From contig OZ038459.1 in NCBI GenBank assembly GCA_964036195.1, forward strand, positions 3,593,206 to 3,657,205: DNA of 64,000 nucleotides, written 5' to 3'. Under the pieces are notes generated by a model. That model was not told where the DNA came from and made no database searches. It saw only the letters and a program-made list of their open reading frames with translations. The position numbers and the translations under genes are program-made. The DNA comes from Sphaerolaimus hirsutus (Eukaryota; Nematoda; Chromadorea; Monhysterida; Sphaerolaimidae). Below, piece after piece: positions 41,828 to 52,886 of this stretch (within the stretch, counting starts at the first letter, position 1; each line of letters starts with the position of its first letter).

Positions 41828-42142
41828 TGCATCTCGCACAACTGGGGATATGCGGTTCGGTACTAATAAAGCAGCTGCCGAACCTGGCGTGGACGGTGTT
41901 TACATCATCACGATCACAAAATCACTCGATGCAAAGGTCACGCTTAGGGCAGCCTGTGATAGGTGATCGCCCCAGGCTGTGCTCGCTGCATGGCTCCAGC
42001 ATCATGCACGTCGGCGGCGGTGGCGCACAGCGGCGGGGCGACAGAGAAACCTGGGGCCAGTCCCGCAAGTTGACAAGTACTTTACTGTTGACCCGTGACT
42101 TTACTCTTGAGTTTGCTCTAGACTTTCAACTTGACTCTTGAC
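41828..42142. repeat. Segmental duplication, copy 1 (first part)
   Basis: Closely matches 57,238-57,556 (ATCTCGCACAACTGGGGATA, GATAGGTGATCGCCCCAGGC, CACGTCGGCGGCGGTGGCGC). It ends in low-complexity TTGACTCTTGAC words. Frames through it are not obviously real. Confidence 0.75.
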
Positions 42143-43159
42143 CAGGGTTGGTTTTATAAAAATTCATTTTATTTAAAATTGTATAAAAATTTTATTTTAT
42201 TTTAATTTTATTCTTGTTTCATTTTATTTTATTTTATTTTATTCCCAAAAGTCATTAATAAAATAAAATGACACATTTTACAAAAATTTTACAAAAATTT
42301 TACAAAAAATCAGAAATATGCATGCAAGGCCAGAAAAATGTTATAATTTGACCTATACATGAAAAACCTGTGACAAATTTTTCCCTTACTTTTCAAAAGT
42401 TGCATGCAGTATGTATTGTTAGCTAGCTGCAAGTGTAAAGTTACAATTATTGATAAGAATGGTTTGCATTTTCAATAGAAGGACTACTGGAGTGTGCTTG
42501 GCACATTTGTAAAATGTCATGCAAAGTATCAATTGTCATGCAAAATGTCAAGTGTCAGGTAAAATTTCAAGCAAAGTGGCAATTGTCATGACAAATGTCA
42601 TGCAAAGTGTGAATTGTGTATCCAAATCTTGTGTTTTTGTATCCATAGTATGTTTTAGATCCAAATCTTGTGTTTTTGTATCCAAATGTTAACATAAAAT
42701 TTGGAGTCAACAACAACATAATTTGGATACAAAACATAAGATTTTGAAATTAAACATGAGATTTGAGCACAATTTGCTTGACAATTGATACTTTAATTTT
42801 TACATGTAATGACGATTTACACTTTACTTTACATTTGTCATGACAATTGACACTTTGCATGTCATTTTACATGACATTTGACACTTTACAATGCTTGAGA
42901 CTGCCCCCAGATCCATGAATAAACAGGTAGAGACTCAAGCAATGAAACAAAATTTTACAAAAAATATGAATTTTTATACAATTTTACAAAAATATGAATT
43001 TTTATACAATTTTACAAAATTTTTACAAAAATTCGAATTTTTATACAATTTTTATTTTTATTCTTAAATTTTCCATTTTATTTTATTTTATTTTATTCTT
43101 GAATATTCCATTTTATTTTTATTTTATTTTTATTTTTTTCTGAGATTTTGCCAACCCTG
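42143..43159. mobile_element. hAT-like element, CAGGGTTGG ends
   Basis: Left end CAGGGTTGGTTTTATAAAAA; right end GAGATTTTGCCAACCCTG. An exact 8-bp duplication, CTCTTGAC, flanks it (42,135-42,142 and 43,160-43,167). Outer interior is ATTTTATTTT-rich; the centre contains TGTCATGCAAAGTGTCA words and TTTGGATACAAAACATAAGA palindromic words. No transposase. Relatives: 47,275-47,430 (partial), 59,290-59,458 (cut by the gap) and 63,240-64,000. Confidence 0.85.
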
Positions 43160-43167
43160 CTCTTGAC

Positions 43168-43650
43168 TTTGCCACTTGCGGAACTGGCACCAGGGGATGT
43201 CCCAAAGCGTAGATTTCGATAGGTTTTCGTATCCAAATCTTTTTGTTGAAAATACAATTTGGATATGAAAACATAAGATTTGGATACAGAATTGGCACTT
43301 TTGGACCGTCCACTGGTGCCGGTAAAGGTGCCAGTGGTAAAGTCAAGAGTAAAGTGAAAACTCAAGAACAAAGTCGAGAATAAAGTGAGGAGTGAAGAGT
43401 AAAGTCAACTTGTCAACTTGTGGGTCTGGCACCAGCGCAGCGGTAGTCCTCGCTGCAGCGCCGCCCACAAGCCTCCACAGCTTTTGGCAACATGCCAGAA
43501 ACTGTCATGTTTTGTAGTTGGGCATCGGCAACCTGCAGCTTGCTGTTTTTATGTGAATGCTTGTTTTTTTTTGTGGAAAATGAAAGGTGAATTGACTCAC
43601 TGGCCACATGTTATTCAGGTGTGACAGTTTTTTGTATTTTTCTGGGTTGG
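43168..43650. repeat. Segmental duplication, copy 1 (second part)
   Basis: TTTGCCACTTGCGGAACTGG resumes after the hAT-like insertion. 43,425-43,650 (CTGGCACCAGCGCAGCGGTA, CCGCCCACAAGCCTCCACAG) matches 58,340-58,570. Confidence 0.7.
43425..43530 (-). pseudogene. Cys-rich exon-like fragment (copy 1)
   Basis: The minus strand reads NMTVSGMLPKAVEACGRRCS then EDYRCAGA before a GGTGCCAG border. The Cys spacing (C-x3-C-x5-C) is reminiscent of PAN/apple-type domains, but the piece is too short to call. The same stretch is conserved at 58,340-58,440 with Leu for Met. Conserved protein-like sequence inside a duplicated repeat suggests a captured or duplicated exon. Confidence 0.3.
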
Positions 43651-44285
43651 TGTAATCTGGATGTATTTTTTCTTGTTAAAATGATAAGTTGGTTCTGGAT
43701 AATAAGAAATAAGAAAAAAAATATTTTCTGGTGCAACGTTTTGAAAAGAATGGAAAATGGGATTTTGTGAAAATTCAGTTCTTAGATAGCAGAAAATCTC
43801 TCAAAAAGAAAAATATAATTAAACTTTTCTAAATATAATTAGGAAACAATGAGAAAACATAATTAAGTATTTAGAAGAGTTTTTTTATATTTTCTGAAAT
43901 TTTTATATTTTTTGAAAAATATAAATCTATGGAGAGGAGATTTTTCCAATCTTATCAAGGATTTTGTGTGTCAGGTAGACATTAACTCGATAACACACAT
44001 TTTTTTAATTGAAACATTATACCCAAACAGGGTTCTACTACTTGAACCCGAACCTGATACCCAACATCAATACCCAAAGTTGCACTCAATAGCTGGAAAT
44101 ACCCACAAAAATTTCTAATAGTTCAATCATTCAAGCAGTTCAGAAGTGTTGCGAATACAATTTACAGTTCACAATTCAATGGTTATGCATTTTACGAGAA
44201 ATAAGATTTTTAATGAAAAACTGCTGCCTCCAATAAAAATGCCAAATGCCTAATTGTGTTAACAAATCGAATTCTGCATTTTTCA
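43651..44285. other. AT-rich region without supported gene
   Basis: Contains AAATATAATTAAA/TCTCAAAAAG words shared with 53,700-53,880 and 54,830-54,970, probably a degraded AT-rich repeat. No gene. Confidence 0.4.
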
Positions 44286-45052
44286 TACCGTATTTCCTCG
44301 AAATACCCCCAGTCCCAGGGGGTTTATTTTTTCAGAGTGGAAGTTTTGAGGGGGGTATTTCGAGGGGGGTTATTATTTCATCAGAAATTTTCACGAAATT
44401 CATAGTAAAGAGTATGCTTTTATATACCCAAAACCGGTAATCAACGTGTCCAAGTAGGATATATTTGGACATAAATATCAACGTGCATCCTTTTTACACA
44501 AACTAGTATGTGTAGCTGCGATGCAAACTGCGACCAATATACCATATTTCTTCTAATAGAACGGCAGCCTCCAATTGAACGGCACCTCCAATAGAATGGC
44601 AGGTAGAAATTATGTTGGGAGTGTGCCAAAACACAAAAATAAGTAAAAAATGAATGGTGAGAATGTTCAAAGCATTCAAATGGATGTTAAATTTCAGATT
44701 GATGCTCTGATAGTAAAATATTGCCTAAGTTTTATTAACAATAAGGCTATGTTCAAATGAAAAATGTGTGGAAAAAATTGGTGAAAAAAATAGAATGGTA
44801 GTCTCCAATAGAACGGCACCTCCAATAGAATGGCAGGTAAAAAAAGTTGACGAAAAAAATAGAATGGCACTCTTCTATTAGAAGAAATACGGTATACGTC
44901 ATGTACATTGCATACATGATGTACACAATTCCAAATGGGGGCTATTTCGAGGGGGGGGAAGGTTATTTCTTCCACAGCTCAAAAACACCTGGGGGTATTT
45001 CGAGGGAGGGGGGTTAATTCAAGCAGGGGGGGTATTTTGAGGAAATACGGTA
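44286..45052. mobile_element. TIR element, TATTTCGAGG family, interrupted by a second element
   Basis: Left end TACCGTATTTCCTCGAAATA; right end TATTTTGAGGAAATACGGTA. It is split by a CTCCAATAGAACGGC-type element at 44,540-44,894. The inner segment contains the palindromic ACATTGCATACATGATGTAC found also at 50,840 and, diverged, at 8,490. Confidence 0.7.
44540..44894. mobile_element. TIR element, CTCCAATAGAACGGC family, nested
   Basis: Left end TACCATATTTCTTCTAATAG; right end CTATTAGAAGAAATACGGTA. Words CCTCCAATAGAACGGC repeat near both ends. Confidence 0.72.
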
Positions 45053-45900
45053 ATTGTTTACATTTTTCACCACTTCTTACAGGGTCTTGGGGATGGAGTT
45101 CCCCCTGTACATGCAAAAACAAATTTGTAATGCGAAAACCACTGTTTTTGCATTGAAATCACTGCTTGGGTAAAAATTGCATTTTTATGGCAAAAAGAAC
45201 TCTTCACCAAAAACACAGAAATAAAAACAGAAAGTGTTTTTTTAAAGAAAGCATAAACACTTAATTAACAGTGTAATTGATTGCTCAAATAAAGTACCTA
45301 AGTGTACCTTCTATTGGAGACTCTCTTTTATTATTGGAGACCTACAATCTAAAAGAAGAAATACATGAGCCCTGGTTCATATAATTTTAGATTTCTTACA
45401 TAGAATTTTACATTACGCCTGAATGCGCTCAAAGTGGACAGGGGGATTATAAAAATCAAGATGTATTATAAATACTTTTACCTAACTCAGCTGATACTGG
45501 GAAGTCATTTTTTGCATTTGTCAAGTGCAGGCTATTTGAAAAAATTGAACAAAAATTAAAACAAAAACGTACTATAGCGTATCTCGCATATCCACCTTGC
45601 ATGACTTTGCTGTTCCTTGGTGACAATTCCTTCGCCACTTGCTGTAGGTTTTCATGGTGGCCAAAATATATCTAAATATACGTAATCTGGTCCAATTTCA
45701 ATTAACATTTACCTCCAAAAGCCCCATACATGTGCAAATTGCCGGGGTATCCACTTGCCCAAGGTGTTCCTGGAGGCACTCCCAGACCCTGTAAAAGACC
45801 CTGTAAACTGTCATGTGAATCCAAATCTTTTTTATAGTATCCAAATCTTATGTTTTTGTATGCAAATATTTTGCCAAATGTAAGATTTGGATTAAAAAAC

Positions 45901-46626
45901 AGGCTATTTACACAGGCCCCGGCCGGGGACCAGTCCCCGGCAAAAAATAAAATTATTCAAAAGTCTATAATTGGCGTGTATAGGTTGTTTGCATGTTTAT
46001 TAGGTGAATTATCACCAAATGAGCATGCACAAAATTTTTGCAAGATGGTTACACGCGCTGATGCATTTTCTTTGGGGGAGTGTATAATTTTTTTCATTTA
46101 GTGAGTACGCATGCCAAATTTCAGCTCAGCGCGGTTACCGGTTGTTATTTTATTTATACTTTTATTTCTGTTGATCACAGTCGGGGACCAAAATTCTTTG
46201 TTTACTGAAAAAAAAAATTTTCTCACCGGGGACATTTGACCCCGGTCGGGGCCATTTCGACATTGCCGGGGACTGGGCCCTGGCAGGATTTCGATCACTA
46301 TACAAAAATACAGTGATCGAAAAAAATTAAAGTATAAATAAAATAAAAACCGGTTACTGTGCTGAGCTGAAATTTGGCATACATACTCACTAAACAAAGG
46401 AGTACTCACATGCTAAAATTCAGACAAATCCAAACAAATTTATACACTCCCCCAAAGAAAATGCATCAGCGCGTGTAACCATCTCAAAACAATTTTGTGC
46501 ATGCTAATTTGGTGATAATTCACCTTATTAACATGCAAACAACCCATACACGCCAATTATTCACTTTTGAAAAAAATTATTTTTTGCCAGGTCCCTGTCC
46601 CTGGCCAGGGCCTGTGTAAATAGCCT
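45901..46626. repeat. Full-length foldback (726 bp), AGGCTATTTACACAGGCCC ends
   Basis: AGGCTATTTACACAGGCCC at the left matches GGGCCTGTGTAAATAGCCT at the right. Arms remain complementary almost to the centre (GATGCATTTTCTTTGGGGGA against TCCCCCAAAGAAAATGCATC). The centre near 46,250-46,300 is rich in CCGGGGAC. AAAAAC on both sides may be the target duplication. Non-coding. Confidence 0.75.
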
Positions 46627-46679
46627 AAAAACAGAAGATTTGGATACGATACAATAAGATCTGGATACACATGATACAT

Positions 46680-46830
46680 TACAGGGTCTTTCACATGTCA
46701 TTTGACACTTTACAGGGTCTTTTACATAACAGGGTCTTTTACATGACATTTGACACTTTACAGGCTCTTTTACATAACACGGCAGGGTCTTTTACACTTT
46801 ACAGGGCCTTTTACATGGTCTAGGAGTGGC
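46680..46830. repeat. CAGGGTCTTTTACATG tandem words
   Basis: Repeated TTACAGGGTCTTTTACATG and ACATTTGACACTTTACAGG, related to the foldback at 590-764. It abuts the lectin-like exon at its donor side. Confidence 0.55.
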
Positions 46831-46832
46831 AC

Positions 46833-47104
46833 CTGGAAATTTCTCCACAGGCATGTTCCATTGTGGTTTCTTATCAGTTATGTCACTCAGTCCCTGGTGA
46901 TACCAGCCTGGCTCAACATTATTTGTGTCATTTTTATAAATCAGCCCAATCCACAGAGTTTCGTCGGGAGTAAAGCTTGAGTTGAATCTGTTGAACAATT
47001 TGTTGTACACCCATGGCAGGGTCACTGTAGCTAGCTGGCCATATACATTTTCTGGTCGAGTTTCATTGTGATGAGCACATGCCCTTGCTGCCCAGGTTGG
47101 ACGC
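46833..47104 (-). pseudogene. C-type lectin-like domain exon (isolated)
   Basis: The minus strand after a good acceptor (TATTCATTTAG) encodes a partial C-type lectin-like domain: PTWAARACAHHNET, then GQLATVTLPWVYNKL and ETLWIGLIYKND, ending near QWNMPVEKFPG. This matches the family pattern W-x2-A-x2-C, LA-x-V/I, WIGL and later W. Such domains bind carbohydrate or other ligands and are usually secreted or at the cell surface. A donor-like CCAG/GTGCCA lies at the other end, directly against repeat sequence. No second lectin exon with the rest of the domain was found nearby, so it is either part of a gene whose other exons I cannot identify or an orphaned fragment. Confidence 0.55.
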
Positions 47105-47274
47105 CTAAATGAATATTTGTATTGTGGATTTTTAAAATGATATTGTTAGCAAGCAGTTTTATGGCGAGCAGAAAGAATGCTCAAACAAGTATGGTTTTGC
47201 TATTCTGCTTTTGGTTGCCCCACCACACCACTGAAAATTAGCATTTGTCTATTGACTAGTGATCCGGGTTGGCA

Positions 47275-47430
47275 AAATCTCAGAAAAAAAAATAAAATGG
47301 AAAATTGAAGAATAAAATAAAAATAAGATAGAAAATTGAAGAATACAATTAAAAAAAAATACAATTTTTTACACTTTTACAACAATTTTAGTAAAAAGAA
47401 TGAAAAAAATACCAATCGCTTTACCTTTAT
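47275..47430. repeat. Truncated hAT-like element (CAGGGTTGG family)
   Basis: GGGTTGGCAAAATCTCAGAA followed by AATAAAATGG words matches the reverse complement of the right end of 42,143-43,159. Confidence 0.6.
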
Positions 47431-47489
47431 ATGGGTCTAACACTGATTTCTTAGTTATATCTTCATGTGCTTTTTGAAATCAAATCTGA

Positions 47490-48422
47490 TACCATATTTC
47501 TTCTAATAGAATGGCAGGTCTCCAATAGAAATGTGTCTCCAATAGAAGCTACACAAAGTGCTGGAATTGTGCCAAATGCAAAACAAATGAAAATATCAGC
47601 GGACACTGTGATTTAGTGGCTTTGGTCCATCGATTTAGTGCTATTTTAACATCAAATCTTGAATGAACTCAATGTATTGTCATTGTATGTATACTCGGCA
47701 GACATTATGCGAGTCAATGGTCTAACGAATTTTTGTACAAGTGCCATTCTAACCCAATTTCATTGTTATTGACACTCGTATTTCATGCGTAGGGATGACC
47801 ATCAACAAATTTTTCAATTAGATAAGTGAACGTCACCGTCGAAATTTGAATTTAAGATCTACACTTGATAAATATACGATAATTTCTTATTATTACGAAC
47901 ATAGTGAGCATTTTATGTTCTTCAGAGCAATTTTTAGATTTTCAAAACGATCCAGATTTAGCTAGTGGTGTACAGTGTACAGGGTCGTTCTTCCCTTGTT
48001 CTATCGCACGCACACATACGTACTTTTTTGTTGGAATTTGTCCGGGCTGTTACAATAAAATACCTTGTTATCTGCTTTCATATGACAATATGCGTGTTCA
48101 GTTTATCCTGTTCTCGCATAAAACGTCGGATTGAATAAGATTTACCATGAATCGATTGGAATGCATTCATTCAAATTCAAAATTAACTTAACAATTTTAA
48201 CGAAATTTAAAATTGGTACGTAAGGGCCGAATCACTGATTCCTTTCATGTCTGCCGAGTTTACTGCCTGTGATGTAAAACTTTGAAAAAGCTTGGCAGAA
48301 TTTAACAAAAAATTGGCTGAAAAGTTGACAACAAATGACAAAAGGTCGGTCTTCAATAGAAGGGCAGATAAAAAGTTGACGAAAATAATAGAAGGGTGCC
48401 CTTCTATTAGAAGAAATACGGT
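47490..48422. mobile_element. TIR element, CTCCAATAGAAGGGC family (long copy)
   Basis: Left end TACCATATTTCTTCTAATAG; right end CTATTAGAAGAAATACGGT. Family words occur near both ends (TCTCCAATAGAA, TCAATAGAAGGGC). The 750-bp interior is AT-rich with no supported gene. Confidence 0.6.
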
Positions 48423-48990
48423 GAATAACTCTCACTCAAATGTTTCTGATCACAAATGGATCCACAAATTCACAAATTTCATGATCCTGTTCCAAATTTC
48501 ACAAGCACAGCATGGCTAAATAAAAGTGTGTCGTAGTCAGATCAGAATCCGTTTCTAAAAATATTCCGTTTCCAAAAATAACAGTACAGCAAAAACAGTC
48601 TAGTTCACATGCTTGACATATGAACACATAAATGCATATTTTTGTAGCCCATATTCTGTGTATGACTACATACGTGCAGTCACCTTTTATTTATATTTAC
48701 ACCCTTTTTCCTTTTTGTATACATCTTACGTTTTTTGCAAAAATGTGAGAATTTTGTTTGCTGCGCATAGTTCGGGGTGCGGCCATTTTAACCACATGAA
48801 CGTGTCAACAATGGTAATTTTTTACGTTTTTGCCAGTACCCGGGTATTTCGGTCAGGAATACGTAACAATACGTAATGGTATTTTTCAAATATGTAAAGT
48901 AAACGTAAATATAAATACCAAAATACCCGGGTATTTCGGGTAAATGTAAATACGTTTTTGCAACACTGTGTTACAAACTACAAACCGGTA
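48423..48990. other. Non-coding region with a TACCCGGGTATTTCGG repeat
   Basis: Around 48,835-48,970 TACCCGGGTATTTCGG occurs twice between CAGTACCC and GCAACACTGTG, resembling a small hAT-like element. The remainder shows no gene. Confidence 0.4.
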
Positions 48991-49239
48991 CTGGGAGTTC
49001 AATAATTTTTTGGCGAAATAATAAACCCACCCTCGAAATGCCCCCCTCGAAATTCCCGTCGTTTAACCCCCTCAAAATCTCCACTCTGAAAAAATAAAGC
49101 CTCCAGGTCCGGGGGTAATTCAAGTAAAAACAGAATGTGGATGTCAAATCAATGCTTCATACACTTTTTTCTGGATTTGACACTTATGCACTTTGGAATC
49201 AAGCTCATAAATTATCAGCCCATCAAATCTACACTTTAC

Positions 49240-49480
49240 CTTCCATTATCTGCTCCAGTTTTACCCACCAGCCACCAACATGCACCCATTGCATACAATC
49301 TGTGGTCAATCCTGCTCTTTTGTGTGTCTGTTCCAGTATGGAACAATGCAGCTGCATCAAAACACCAATCTTCCAGTTTATCCACTGCACTGTGCACACT
49401 GGTCATCATTGCAATTGCCACAAATGATGAAATTGTTGGATTTGTGCCAATCATTATATTGATAATTAGATGATAAATAA
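49240..49480 (-). pseudogene. Orphan exon-like open segment, minus strand
   Basis: The minus strand reads NPTISSFVAIAMMTSVHSAV, then DKLEDWCFDAAALFHTG and RLYAMGACWWLVGKTGADNG before a GTAAAG donor near 49,240. Composition looks protein-like (Trp, Cys and Gly in a plausible mix), and it could be an upstream exon of the gene containing the lectin-like exon 2.1 kb downstream on the same strand. I recognise no family. The plus-strand frame over the same bases is probably its shadow. Confidence 0.28.
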
Positions 49481-49749
49481 TTGAGAGTGGCACCAGCACA
49501 GAGGGTCATCAGCCGCATTTGCTGAAGTGATTAGCGGCTGAGTTTTTCAGGGTGCCGCATTCGAGTCCATATTTCAGAAATTTTTGATTTGATGTTTGAG
49601 CACTTAATTTTTTACAAAATATGTAAATTTGTAAACTCATTTTTAGGCAATTTTTCTGTCCAAGCCAGGTTCGGCACCAGACAGTGAAAAAATGGTTGTG
49701 ATTCCAGTTATGGTGGGGGGGGGGGGTGGCAGGGTGTGCAGGTTCTGAT

Positions 49750-50680
49750 TAGTGATGGAATGGCGCCATGGCGCTGGCGCCATTTGAGGGCGCCAAAGGG
49801 CGCCGCGCCATGGCGCCATTGGCGCTTGGCGCCCTTTTTCTGTGGCGCCCTTGGCGCCTGGCGCCCACTTTCTGAAAGGCGCCATGGCGCCCTTGGCGCT
49901 TGGCGCCCTTTCTCCGTGGCGCCCTTGGCGCCTGGCGCCCTGCCCTAAAAGGGCGCCAAAATGGCGCCAGCATGGTTTCAAGGTGAGTGCTGCGTGTATG
50001 AATAAAAAAGGAAAAACGGGTCTGTGAATGATCAAAATTCACTGGAAAATAGACAAAGTGGTGTGAGTGGATGTATATGTTTCATCCAATTTTTATCAGA
50101 TGCGTGTAACGGATCAGAAGCTGAGCATGATAGACCGGTGAACTTGCAAACTCGTAAATCAACGGATTGAAATTATCGGAATTCCGTTGTCGTCCGCTTC
50201 AAGAAAACATAAATTGGAAAATCTATTTGATGTGCATTCATTGTTTTGTCGAATGAGAATTTTCAAAGTGTTTGAATTGAATTTCACGTGTGAGTGCGGT
50301 TTTTGCACAAAAGTTTGTTGCTAGTCTCATTTTTGCTGATTACATCCTGGAGAACATGAATAAAGAATTGAATGTGTGCACTACAGTGCTGGAGAAGCAT
50401 TTTTAGCACACGGAGGGTATTCTACTCGCTTTTTTATCCTGGCGCCATTGGCGCCTGGCGCCCTTCTTTTCAATTGGCGCCATGGCGCCCTTGGCGCTTG
50501 GCGCCATCTTTCCGTGGCGCCCTTGGCGCCTGGCGCCCACTTTCCGAATGGCGCCATGGCGCCCTTGGCGCTTGGCGCCCTTTTTCTGTGGCGCCCTTGG
50601 CGCTTGGCGCCCAGTTTCCGAATGGCGCCATGGCGCCATTGGCGCCTGGCGCCCTTTTTTCTGGCGCTTTTCCATCACTA
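49750..50680. mobile_element. hAT-like element with GGCGCC arrays at both ends
   Basis: Left end TAGTGATGGAATGGCGCCAT; right end TGGCGCTTTTCCATCACTA. An exact 8-bp duplication, GTTCTGAT, flanks it (49,742-49,749 and 50,681-50,688). Both subterminal regions are about 200-bp arrays of GGCGCC(A/T) words; the centre is AT-rich. Repetitive Trp/Arg/Ala/Pro frames through the arrays are artefacts. Confidence 0.87.
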
Positions 50681-51016
50681 GTTCTGATGCAAAGCTGATG
50701 CAAAGACGGTGAAACAAAGAAAACATAACAAATGAAACATCTCCATTTCCAATTCTGGACACTTTTTCACACACACATTAAAGTTATCAATACGTTAAAA
50801 CATACCCTAAACCGGTAATAAATGTGATGATACATCATGTACATTGCATACATGATGTACGGCAAATTACCCCTGGACGTCAAACACCCCTGGACATCCG
50901 CGCTCGTAGCACATTGACATGCCCGCAGAGGGCTGTAAAAACCCATGGGCGCCACTGCCCATGGTTCACCGATGCACAGGCTTGGTTTTGTTATCGCCGT
51001 TTGACATGGCGCACAC

Positions 51017-52539
51017 TAGGGTGTCAAAAAAATTTTTACGGAAAACGGAAAACGGAAAGGTAAAAAAATTTCACTTTACGTAAAACGGAAAACGGAAAGG
51101 TAAAAAAAAAATTTCTACCGGAAAACGGAAAACAGAAAGGTAAAAAAATTTCACTCAGCGGAAAACGGAAAACGGAAAGGTAAAAAAAATTTATCAGCTG
51201 GAAAACGGAAAACAGAAAAATGAAATGCTGGAAAACGGAAAATGGAAAGCAAAATTTTCACGGAAATGGAAAAAATAAAGTGAAATTTGCACGGAAATGG
51301 ACAAATTTGCATGCAGGTTTGCCTGTTTGGCTTTGATTGTGGTAGCTGTACATTCTGCAACTATGGATCATGCCAGTAACTTCACTTGTAGTTCAAGCTT
51401 AACTGAACCAACAAAAAATCATCAAAAGGTAGCAAAAATACACTACAACAACAATAAAGTTGGAGTAGATCTGGGTCGACACGGGGCCCACAACCCCAAG
51501 ACACGGTTGGGAGAGCAAGTTTATTGCACAGTGCTGAACTGAACATGCATCACAAATGGTCACATGTGGTGTGCACTTGAAACATAACAATCGCGGGTTT
51601 GGTAATAACCCCATCTACACTACTACTCAACTCCTCAGGGGGGTAACCGGATTATATGACCTCGGATAATCATAAAAAGCTAAGTGATACAACAGAGTTT
51701 ACAAGTTTCATGTATCTGAAGTTACAAGAACCAATTGAACAATGTTTGCATGGGAAAACAGACAAGCATATATTTACACAAAAGAGTTTCCTCAATCAAA
51801 TGAACAAATTTCACATCTTGCATTGACAGCAGGTCTTTTATCCAACATCCATCGACTTGGACTTCTGCTGCACTTTCCTTGATGTGTTGCATGAGGGTTT
51901 GACCATTCGGCAACATTTGCAAAATCAGCAGTCTGCCCAAATCGATAGGCGGGTGGTTGTAACTTGATGTCGCATGTTGACAAATCAGTCAAATCAGTTT
52001 GTGTGGTGATGTTGCGCAGACTGGCCAGGTAGTTGGGATTTCCAAGCAGAATCGAGCCATCGGCAGCAAACATCTTGACTTCAAGTTTTGTGAGCAGGTC
52101 TCTCTGTCTCTGAGCATGTCTTCACGTCTTTGTGAGCACGTCCAATACAGATTTGGATAAAGATAAAAATCATGAATGACACAAGAACCTGGTAGAAAAA
52201 AACACCATAGTGGAAAAAGATAAATACAGATTGGAAAAATAATGGAAAAATGCCAGAAAACTGAAAATCAAGCCAGAAAATGGAAAAATGGCCTGGAAAA
52301 ATGGAAACGGAAAAGTAAAAAATTTTCAGCCGGAAAATGGAAAAATGGAAACGGAAAGGTAAAAAAATTTCAGCTGCCGGAAAACGGAAAACGGAAAGGT
52401 AAAATTTTTTCAGCTGGTGGAAAATGGAAAACGGAAAGGTAAAAAAATTTCAGCTGCCGGAAAACGGAAAACGGAAAGGTAAAAAATTTTTCTGCAGAAA
52501 GGCGGAAATGGAAAACGGAAACGGAAATTTGACACCCTA
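51017..52539. mobile_element. hAT-like element, TAGGGTGTCAAA ends, with captured coding fragment
   Basis: Left end TAGGGTGTCAAA; right end TTTGACACCCTA. An exact 8-bp duplication, GCGCACAC, flanks it (51,009-51,016 and 52,540-52,547). Subterminal GGAAAACGG arrays occupy about 51,040-51,300 and 52,240-52,525. Between them lie about 900 bp of ordinary-looking sequence, including a broken protein-like stretch on the minus strand. Confidence 0.87.
51780..52085 (-). pseudogene. Coding fragment carried inside the hAT-like element
   Basis: The minus strand reads EVKMFAADGSILLGNPNYLA, then TDLTDLSTCDIKLQPPAYRF in one frame, and after a one-base shift near 51,925 IKESAAEVQVDGCWIKDLL and VKFVHLIEETLL in the next. 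I do not recognise the family and see no hAT transposase signature. Protein-like composition across a single frame break suggests a host gene fragment picked up by the element and since decayed. Confidence 0.35.
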
Positions 52540-52886
52540 GCGCACACTTTATCGCTGTGCACAGAGCACTTTTTGTCATTGCCGCATGGCACACCCAATG
52601 GCGCTGTGCACACTAGTTTACTGCCTGTAAACTTCAATTTTAGTAAACTAGTAAGCTTTGAACGCATTCGAGGTTAAACAGTATGCGGTGTCTGTGAACG
52701 GTGGTGTTTGCGGCTCTCTGTGTGCCTGTAGATGTGCTATGAGCGCTGATGTCCAGGGGTGTTTGATGTCCAGGGCTGCTGACCCATGATGTACATCATT
52801 TCAGACGGGTGTATTTCGAGGAAGAGTACGGTAAATAAAAAAATTACTTATCAAATTATCAGATTTTTATATTTATATTTTTTCCA

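Noticed and set aside
49135-49473. Plus-strand 112-codon hydrophobic frame
   Set aside because: Probably the antisense of a more protein-like minus-strand exon ending at a GTAAAG donor; neither is firmly supported.
49736-50712. Long frames rich in Trp, Arg, Ala and Pro in both directions
   Set aside because: They are translations of GGCGCC arrays inside a hAT-like element and read open in several frames at once.
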